24,314 bases of DNA, taken from IMG/VR virus record IMGVR_UViG_3300045999_004366, positions 1 through 24,314 of that record; one strand, given 5' to 3'. Both the position numbers and the translations under genes were made by a program. Source of the DNA: a virus. The notes below the pieces were generated by a model. The model saw nothing but the letters and a program-made list of their open reading frames with translations. It made no database searches and was not told the DNA's origin. The first letter of the stretch is position 1, and each line of letters opens with the position of its first letter. Below, piece after piece: positions 7,805-13,512 of this stretch.

Positions 7805-7980
7805 TGAATACTCTAAATCTTGAATACTTGAAAAGTCTTCTCGCAGCGCGAAAAGACCTGCTGCGCCGTGAAACGCAGCAGATGATCGTTGACAAACTCA
7901 CGCCCTTGGATACAATACGGGCTAACGAGAACGAAATGATTCTCATTGACACGCAGACCAAAGCATTGGAGAGACTATGA
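7804..7980 (+). CDS. Small helical hypothetical protein
   Basis: This 58-aa reading frame is chosen from the ATG at 7804, which shares one base with the preceding stop, and it overlaps uvsX by 4 nt (ATGA). It is charged and predicted helical throughout (KSLLAARKDLLRRETQQM, then ALERL at the end) and has no cysteine, signal or membrane segment. It is not recognised. The tight coupling to uvsX suggests it is translated just ahead of the recombinase and could be a small partner protein, but this is context only. Confidence 0.6.
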   Translation: MNTLNLEYLKSLLAARKDLLRRETQQMIVDKLTPLDTIRANENEMILIDTQTKALERL

Positions 7981-9026
7981 AACTAAAGGACATTCTGAAG
8001 GCAGCAGGAAACAAGTACGCCACCGTAGCCTCTGACGGCTTGGAGGGCAGCGATGTAAAGGGATTCATTTCCACGGGATCGTATGCGTTCAACGCGCTCC
8101 TGAGCGGTTCCATCCACGGTGGCATCCCCGACAACAAGATCGTGGCTCTTGCAGGAGAGCAAGCCACGGGCAAGACCTACTTTGCTCTCAATGTGGTGCG
8201 CGAGTTCCTGAACTCCGATCCCAACGCGATGGTCATGTACTTTGACACGGAGCAAGCCATCACTTCCGATCTGCTGAAGTCCCGTGGCATTGACACCGAC
8301 CGCGTGGCTGTGCTGCCCGTGGCTACCGTGGAGGAGTTCCGCCACCAGTGCGTCCTGTCGGTGGACAAGTACCTTGAAGCAGACAAGGACTCCCGCCCCC
8401 GCATGATGATCGTGCTTGACTCGCTTGGAATGTTGTCCACCGAGAAGGAGATGAACGACACCGCAGAGGGCAAGAACACCCGCGACATGACTCGCGCACA
8501 GGTCACGAAGGCAGCGTTCCGCGTCCTGACCATCAAGTTGGGTCATGCGCGGATTCCCCTGCTGATGACGAACCACACCTACGATGTGGTTGGTGCGTAT
8601 GTTCCCACGAAGGAGATGGGCGGCGGCAGCGGTCTGAAGTATGCCGCGTCCACGATCATCTACCTGTCCAAGAAGAAGGACAAGGTGGACAACGAGGTGG
8701 TGGGCAACATCATCCACTGCAAGGCGTACAAGAGCCGCCTGACGAAGCAGGACAAGATGGTGGATGTGCAGTTGAACTTTGAGACAGGGCTGAACAAGTA
8801 CTACGGTCTGCTTGATGTCGCCATCAAGTACGGTATCTTCAAGAAGGTGTCCACGAAGATTGAACTGCCCAACGGCAAGACGGCTTTTGAGTCGCAGATC
8901 AACAAGAATCCCGAGAAGTACTACACAGACGAGATTCTTGCTGCCATTGATGCCGCAGCGAAGCGGGAGTTCTGCTACGGATCAGACGAGAAGCCACCAG
9001 AGGAGTCCGCCGATGGAGATGAATGA
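7977..9026 (+). CDS. uvsX: UvsX-like RecA-family recombinase
   Basis: The protein (349 aa; T4 UvsX is 391) forms filaments on single-stranded DNA and drives strand exchange for recombination-dependent replication and repair. Visible motifs are Walker A GEQATGKT (60-67), the catalytic glutamate in YFDTEQA (E92), Walker B MMIVLDSLG (143-151, D148), MTNHTYD (197-203), and a glycine-rich loop MGGGSGLKY (214-222) matching the DNA-binding L2 region. The end is acidic (EKPPEESADGDE), a usual UvsX/RecA feature that modulates DNA access and mediator binding. It overlaps the small genes on both sides and lies two genes ahead of the gp41-like helicase, as in T4 where uvsX, 40 and 41 are clustered. Confidence 0.94.
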   Translation: MKLKDILKAAGNKYATVASDGLEGSDVKGFISTGSYAFNALLSGSIHGGIPDNKIVALAGEQATGKTYFALNVVREFLNSDPNAMVMYFDTEQAITSDLLKSRGIDTDRVAVLPVATVEEFRHQCVLSVDKYLEADKDSRPRMMIVLDSLGMLSTEKEMNDTAEGKNTRDMTRAQVTKAAFRVLTIKLGHARIPLLMTNHTYDVVGAYVPTKEMGGGSGLKYAASTIIYLSKKKDKVDNEVVGNIIHCKAYKSRLTKQDKMVDVQLNFETGLNKYYGLLDVAIKYGIFKKVSTKIELPNGKTAFESQINKNPEKYYTDEILAAIDAAAKREFCYGSDEKPPEESADGDE

Positions 9027-9198
9027 GGAACCGCACAATACCGCTGCTACTGATGAGGCACTAAAGCATTTTCTTCAGTTACGGGAAACCCCCGAGTACA
9101 AAAAGCGTCAGGAAGCAATGGATCGTCTGGCTAGACTTGATGAGGAACTTGGACTAAATGAGCCAAACCGAGAAGACAATACTGGCGGGGCTGCTTAA
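9013..9198 (+). CDS. Small charged hypothetical protein between uvsX and helicase
   Basis: This 61-aa frame begins at ATG 9013, inside the end of uvsX, behind AGAGGAG (8998-9004); a second ATG at 9019 would give 59 aa. It runs 41 nt into the helicase gene in another frame. The protein is hydrophilic and helical, with a middle ETPEYKKRQEAMDRLARLD and no known motif. T4 has gene 40 in the same spot, but I see no likeness to gp40, which is a larger membrane-associated protein. Coding status is supported mainly by the ribosome site, the nested overlaps typical of this genome, and the otherwise unexplained 131-nt space between uvsX and the helicase start. Confidence 0.6.
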   Translation: MEMNEEPHNTAATDEALKHFLQLRETPEYKKRQEAMDRLARLDEELGLNEPNREDNTGGAA

Positions 9199-10573
9199 CG
9201 ACAGCGAATTCTGCAAGAAGACCATTCCGTTCTTGCAGGAGGAGTATTTCCTTGACCGCGTGGATCGGGCAGTGTTCCGATCCATCAAGGATTTCGTGAA
9301 CCAGTACAAGGGCATTCCCACAAAGGATGCACTGCTGATTGCACTTGAAGACAACAAGGGATTGACGGAGGACGAGTTCTCCAAGTGCAAGAGCCTCGTA
9401 GGAGACATGGGGAAGTCCCCCAAGCAGGACACGCAGTGGTTGAGTGATACCACCGAGAAGTTCTGCAAGGACAAAGCCATCTACAATGCCATTCTTGAAT
9501 CCATTCAGATCATAGACGGCAAGGACAAGGCACGGACTCCCCATGCTCTTCCCGAGATCCTGTCCAAGGCGTTGGCTGTCTCGTTTGACACCAATGTGGG
9601 ACACGATTTCCTTGAGGACTACGAGTCTCGCCATGAGTTCTACCACAGGGTGGAGCGAAAGGTTCCGTTTGACTTGGAGATGTTCAATGCCATCACCAAG
9701 GGCGGTATCTCTCCAAAGACCCTGAACATCATCATGGCAGGAACAGGCGTGGGCAAGTCGCTGTTCATGTGCCATCATGCGGCTGCGTGTCTCATGCAGA
9801 ACCGAAATGTGCTGTACATCACGCTTGAAATGGCTGAAGAGCGCATTGCGGAACGCATTGATGCAAACATCATGGACATCACGATGGATGAACTTCAGGA
9901 CTTGCCGCTTGAGATGTACGAGAAGCGGCTGAAGGGTGCGACTCGCGGCGTGAGCGGCAAACTCATCGTGAAGGAATATCCCACCTCCTTTGCGAATGTA
10001 AACCACTTCCGCATCCTGTTGGACGAGTTGCGGCTGAAGAAGCAGTTCGTGCCTGACATCATTTTCGTGGACTACATCAACATCTGCTCGTCTGCGCGAT
10101 TCAAGCACGGCAACAACATCAACTCGTATGGCTACATCAAGGCTATCGCAGAGGAGTTGCGTGGTCTGGCGATGGAGAGGGATGTTCCCATCGTGAGTGC
10201 CACACAGGTGAACCGCGCAGGGTTCTCGTCCACCGATGTTGACCTGACGGATACTTCAGAATCGTTCGGCTTGCCCCACACGGCAGACCTGATGATTGCG
10301 CTCATCACCACCGATGAGTTGGAGAAGGCAGGACAGATCATGGTGAAGCAGTTGAAGAACCGCTACAACGGCAAGGCTGCAAACAAGAAGTTCATCGTGG
10401 GCTTGAACTACGCCAAGATGAAGTTCTACGATATTGACAGCAGCGTTTCGGAAGACCTGATGGATGCGAACATCCAAAAGGGTGAAGAGGACGGATACGG
10501 ATCGGGATACGGTGCGAAGGACTTCACGGCGAAGTTCGGCAAAAAGCGTGACACTAGCGATTGGAGCATTTAA
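9158..10573 (+). CDS. 41: Replicative DNA helicase, DnaB/T4 gp41-like
   Basis: This hexameric 5'-3' helicase unwinds the fork and recruits primase. Its 471 aa nearly equal T4 gp41 (475). Residues 1-150 are the helical N-terminal collar region, with FLDRVDRAVFRSI like the DnaB-type N domain. The RecA-like motor has Walker A AGTGVGKS (194-201), catalytic glutamate E224 in ITLEMAEERI, Walker B IIFVDYINI (301-309, D305), the SATQVNR sensor (347-353, Q350) and the arginine-finger region KQLKNRYNG (398-405, R402). The end is Gly/Tyr-rich and charged. The start at 9158 has GAGGAAC (9144-9150) ahead of it. The partner primase is one gene downstream, separated by gmd. Confidence 0.95.
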   Translation: MSQTEKTILAGLLNDSEFCKKTIPFLQEEYFLDRVDRAVFRSIKDFVNQYKGIPTKDALLIALEDNKGLTEDEFSKCKSLVGDMGKSPKQDTQWLSDTTEKFCKDKAIYNAILESIQIIDGKDKARTPHALPEILSKALAVSFDTNVGHDFLEDYESRHEFYHRVERKVPFDLEMFNAITKGGISPKTLNIIMAGTGVGKSLFMCHHAAACLMQNRNVLYITLEMAEERIAERIDANIMDITMDELQDLPLEMYEKRLKGATRGVSGKLIVKEYPTSFANVNHFRILLDELRLKKQFVPDIIFVDYINICSSARFKHGNNINSYGYIKAIAEELRGLAMERDVPIVSATQVNRAGFSSTDVDLTDTSESFGLPHTADLMIALITTDELEKAGQIMVKQLKNRYNGKAANKKFIVGLNYAKMKFYDIDSSVSEDLMDANIQKGEEDGYGSGYGAKDFTAKFGKKRDTSDWSI

Positions 10574-10574
10574 A

Positions 10575-11570
10575 ATGAAAACAGCAATCATTACAGGCGT
10601 AAACGGACAAGACGGATCTTACCTTGCGGATCTCCTCATCTCAAAGGGTTACTTTGTGGTGGGACTCAAGCGGCGAACCTCGCTCATCAACACCGAGCGC
10701 GTGGATCACATCTACAACGGCGAAATCACGAACTCGCAGTTCAAGATGTGCTACTACGACCTATCTGATGGTGGAGCCATGACTAATTTATTGGTGAAGT
10801 ACAAGCCCGATGAGGTGTACAATCTTGCGGCACAGTCCCATGTCGCTGTTTCGTTTGATATTCCTGAATATACCAGTGAAGGAATTGCTGGAGGAACGCT
10901 GAAGATTCTTGAAGCCATTCGTTCGGTGTCTCCGCAGACCCGTTTCTATCAGGCTTCGTCCTCCGAAATGTATGGCGACTCTACCGATTACGGAACTACG
11001 GGCTACACGGAAACTAGCCGCATGACCCCTGTATCTCCGTATGCGGTAGCCAAACTCCACGCCCACCACATGACTCGCGTTTACCGAAATGCCTACGGAC
11101 TTCATGCAAGTACAGGCATTCTGTTCAATCACGAAAGTCCGCGCCGTGGCGAGACATTCGTGACCCGCAAGATCACGATGGCTGCTGCACGAATTGCACA
11201 GGGAAAGCAGCACAAACTGTTCCTTGGCAGTCTTGATGCGAAGCGCGATTGGGGATTTGCGGGAGACTATGTGGAAGCCATGTGGCTCATGCTTCAACAG
11301 CCACGCCCCGATGACTATGTGATTGCCACCAATCGTACCCACACGGTTCGTGAATTTTTGGAAGTCGTGTTTGACTACGCAGGACTAGGCGATTATCGCA
11401 AATATGTTGAGATTGATCCTCGCCTGTTCCGCCCGAATGAGGTTCCGTATCTGCTCGGAAATCCTGAAAAAGCCAAGCGGGTCTTGAAGTGGGAGCCACG
11501 GCATGATATGATCTCGCTTGCAAAGATGATGTACGATTCCGACTTCAAGCGAGAGCAATTCAAACCGTAA
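10575..11570 (+). CDS. gmd: GDP-mannose 4,6-dehydratase
   Basis: Gmd converts GDP-mannose to GDP-4-keto-6-deoxymannose, the branch point to GDP-fucose, GDP-rhamnose and related sugars. The 331-aa protein has the full short-chain dehydrogenase pattern: ITGVNGQDGSYLAD (NADP-binding, 6-19), NLAAQSHV, SSSEMYGD (catalytic Ser/Thr and Glu region), YAVAKLHAHH (the Tyr-x3-Lys pair), FNHESPRRGETFVTRKI (substrate-binding, near-invariant in Gmd) and LGSLDAKRDWGFAGDY. The ATG at 10575 follows GGAG (10563-10566). The gene sits between helicase and primase, an unusual place for a sugar gene. gmd is known from cyanophages and some other phages, where it is thought to change lipopolysaccharide or capsule. 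No later enzyme of the sugar pathway is in the window, so it probably feeds host enzymes. Confidence 0.95.
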   Translation: MKTAIITGVNGQDGSYLADLLISKGYFVVGLKRRTSLINTERVDHIYNGEITNSQFKMCYYDLSDGGAMTNLLVKYKPDEVYNLAAQSHVAVSFDIPEYTSEGIAGGTLKILEAIRSVSPQTRFYQASSSEMYGDSTDYGTTGYTETSRMTPVSPYAVAKLHAHHMTRVYRNAYGLHASTGILFNHESPRRGETFVTRKITMAAARIAQGKQHKLFLGSLDAKRDWGFAGDYVEAMWLMLQQPRPDDYVIATNRTHTVREFLEVVFDYAGLGDYRKYVEIDPRLFRPNEVPYLLGNPEKAKRVLKWEPRHDMISLAKMMYDSDFKREQFKP

Positions 11571-12562
11571 TGTCCACCTACATTGACAAGAAATACATCA
11601 ATATGGTGTCTCCCCAACTTGAGCGATTCAAGTGGAAGACCCAATCACTTGCAAACTGCCGTTGTCCTCTCTGCGGAGACTCACAGCGCAGCAAGAGCAA
11701 GGCGCGTGGTTTTTTCTTTCCCAAGAAAAACGACTATTTTTTCAAATGCCACAACTGCGGTGCAGGGCATTCGGTGTACCGATTTTTGGAAACGGTGGCT
11801 CCTGCTCTGGCACAGGAATACGCGCTTGAGCGGTGGCGGAACGGTGAGAACGGCAAGAGCAACTATGTGAAGCCTGTGGAGGCTGCTGTAGCCCTTCCAA
11901 AGGCACAGATACGGCTTCCTCCCGTGTCCACGCTGCCTGAAACGCACCACGCACGGCAATATTTGGAATCGCGCAAGGTTCCCCATACCGACCGCTTCTA
12001 TTTTTCAAAAGCATTCGGGGATTGGGTGCGCTCCATAGACCCTACATACACTACCGTTCCGAATGACGAGCGTATCGTCATACCATTCGTGAACAAAGCA
12101 GGGGAACTCCTCGCGGCGCAGGGACGCTGCTTGAGCGGTTCCAAAAATTCAATCCGATACATTACCGTGAAGTTCACCAAGGACGGACGAGCGGTCTACG
12201 GCGAAGATCGGTTGGATTATTCAAAGAAGGTGTACGCCGTTGAAGGTCCGATTGACTCTGTATTTCTGCGTAACTCTATTGCTCTTGCTGGCAGCGAACT
12301 CGCTCACGCCACTAAACTTTTCCGCGATTGCGTTGTTGTATACGACAACGAACCACGCAATCCCGAAATTGTACGCAAGATGGAAGACGCGATCCGAAGC
12401 GGATACACCGTCTGCGTGTGGAACAGCAGCATTGGAGAGAAAGACATCAATGACATGGTGCTTGCAGGACGATCTCCCGAAGAGGTTCAAGCCATCATTG
12501 ACGAGTGTTCGTGCAGCGGTCTGACTGCACTGGCACGGTTTTCACAATGGAGAGTGCGATGA
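11570..12562 (+). CDS. 61: DNA primase, T4 gp61-like (zinc ribbon + TOPRIM)
   Basis: This primase makes short RNA primers for the lagging strand together with the helicase. It has 330 aa (T4 gp61 has 342). An N-terminal zinc ribbon has Cys32-x2-Cys35 (CPLCGD) and Cys60-x2-Cys63 (CHNCGAG). The TOPRIM catalytic part shows YAVEGPIDS with Glu225, and VVVYDNEPRN with Asp259 and Glu261, then GEKDINDMV (289-297), which is common to phage primases. The ATG shares a base with the gmd stop (TAATG). Thus gmd is inserted into what would otherwise be a helicase-primase pair. The motifs needed for activity are all visible. Confidence 0.92.
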   Translation: MSTYIDKKYINMVSPQLERFKWKTQSLANCRCPLCGDSQRSKSKARGFFFPKKNDYFFKCHNCGAGHSVYRFLETVAPALAQEYALERWRNGENGKSNYVKPVEAAVALPKAQIRLPPVSTLPETHHARQYLESRKVPHTDRFYFSKAFGDWVRSIDPTYTTVPNDERIVIPFVNKAGELLAAQGRCLSGSKNSIRYITVKFTKDGRAVYGEDRLDYSKKVYAVEGPIDSVFLRNSIALAGSELAHATKLFRDCVVVYDNEPRNPEIVRKMEDAIRSGYTVCVWNSSIGEKDINDMVLAGRSPEEVQAIIDECSCSGLTALARFSQWRVR

Positions 12563-12804
12563 GCGAATACAAACTAGATCCAATGCACGATTTTTGTAAC
12601 TCCGAAAACGGTAAATTACTGCATGATCGTATTTCACAAATGGACACCCTACAGCGTGTAGAGGTCGCTTCCATGTGTCAGATGTTCTCGTTCTGGCGAG
12701 AGATACAGGAAACTCTGTTTGCCGCTGCGGAGGAGATCAAGCGGCTTCGTGCGCGTGTAAGTGAATTGGAGGGTGCAAATGGAAAAGCAGATAAAGGTTC
12801 TTGA
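12559..12804 (+). CDS. Small hypothetical protein with C-terminal coiled coil
   Basis: This 81-aa frame starts at ATG 12559, overlapping the primase stop (ATGA); an ATG four codons upstream (12547) is possible. The first half has no recognisable motif. Residues 55-75 are a heptad-like charged helix (EEIKRLRARVSELEG) suited to a coiled coil. It overlaps thyX by 26 nt. It is not recognised; its coupling to the primase and thyX suggests only that it is expressed with the replication genes. Confidence 0.65.
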   Translation: MSEYKLDPMHDFCNSENGKLLHDRISQMDTLQRVEVASMCQMFSFWREIQETLFAAAEEIKRLRARVSELEGANGKADKGS

Positions 12805-13504
12805 CAACGGATTCGTGCAGTATGTTGACCACATGGGCAATGACCTGACCGTGGTGAACTCTGCGCGTGTTTCATTCAACAAGGAGAGCGATTGGGAATC
12901 CGAACCTGATTGGCGAGGCTACCATCCGCGCACACTTTCCGACAAGGACAAGAAACTCATCGGGTATCTTGCCAAGCACAAGCACTGGACTCCGTTCGCG
13001 CATCCACAGATCACCCTGCGGATCAAGGCTCCCATCTTCATTCGCACCCAACTCTTCAAGCACAAGGTTGGATTCACCGAGAACGAAGTCAGCCGCCGCT
13101 ATGTGAGTGATCCGCCGACCGTGTATTTTCCACATTGGCGCGGCAAGCCCACAAACGGCGCAAAGCAGGGGTCTGAAGACTTCATGCCCATAGATGATGC
13201 GTACAACACCGTGAGCCGCCACTACGAAATGTGTGTGCGGGAAGCACTGTTCTCCTACGAACAACTCCTGAAGTTGGGCGTGGCTCCTGAACAGGCACGG
13301 GCTGTGCTTCCGCAAGGAACCTATACCGAATGGTGGTGGACAGGTTCGCTTGCAGCGTTTGCGCGGGTGTATGCACAGCGCAGCGATCCTCATGCCCAAT
13401 GGGAATGCCAGCAGTACGCAGCGGCGTTCGGTGAGATCATAGCACCGCTTTTCCCCCATTCGTGGGCTGCTCTGACGCAGAAAGCACCCGCCCCTGAAGC
13501 CTAA
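12779..13504 (+). CDS. thyX: Flavin-dependent thymidylate synthase ThyX, variant signature
   Basis: ThyX methylates dUMP to dTMP using methylene-tetrahydrofolate, FAD and NADPH. The 241-aa protein has the usual length and order: WTPFAHPQITL (70-80), then FKHKVGFTENEVSRRY (93-108), which is the ThyX motif RHR-x7/8-S with both arginines of RHR replaced by lysine (KHK, 94-96), while NE, S105, R106, R107 and Y108 are kept. The C-terminal part has EQARAVLPQGTYTEWWW, the conserved dUMP-site region (ARxxLP). Similar non-RHR forms occur in some marine phage ThyX proteins, so the enzyme is probably active. Together with the class II ribonucleotide reductase at 21148 it makes the phage partly self-sufficient for dTTP. 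The ATG at 12779 lies inside the preceding small gene. Confidence 0.92.
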   Translation: MEKQIKVLDNGFVQYVDHMGNDLTVVNSARVSFNKESDWESEPDWRGYHPRTLSDKDKKLIGYLAKHKHWTPFAHPQITLRIKAPIFIRTQLFKHKVGFTENEVSRRYVSDPPTVYFPHWRGKPTNGAKQGSEDFMPIDDAYNTVSRHYEMCVREALFSYEQLLKLGVAPEQARAVLPQGTYTEWWWTGSLAAFARVYAQRSDPHAQWECQQYAAAFGEIIAPLFPHSWAALTQKAPAPEA

Positions 13505-13508
13505 ATAC
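13501..13508 (+). promoter_or_regulatory. CTAAATAC, T4-late-promoter-like box before the collagen-like fibre
   Basis: CTAAATAC overlaps the thyX stop and lies 4 nt before the fibre ATG. T4 late promoters use TATAAATA, commonly followed by C. The same word occurs at 16392 and (CTAAATA) at 24294. The very short distance here would give an almost leaderless transcript, so this copy may be fortuitous. Confidence 0.4.
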
Positions 13509-13512
13509 AGGG

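Noticed and set aside
7983-8717. A 244-codon minus-strand frame
   Set aside because: It is antisense to uvsX, which has all recombinase motifs; no support for a separate gene.
9131-10108. A 325-codon minus-strand frame
   Set aside because: It is antisense to the helicase, with composition typical of a shadow (runs of H, V, L) and no motif.
12043-12050. CTACATAC inside the primase gene as a promoter
   Set aside because: It is within coding sequence and not before a gene start; taken as a chance occurrence and counted against the motif's specificity.
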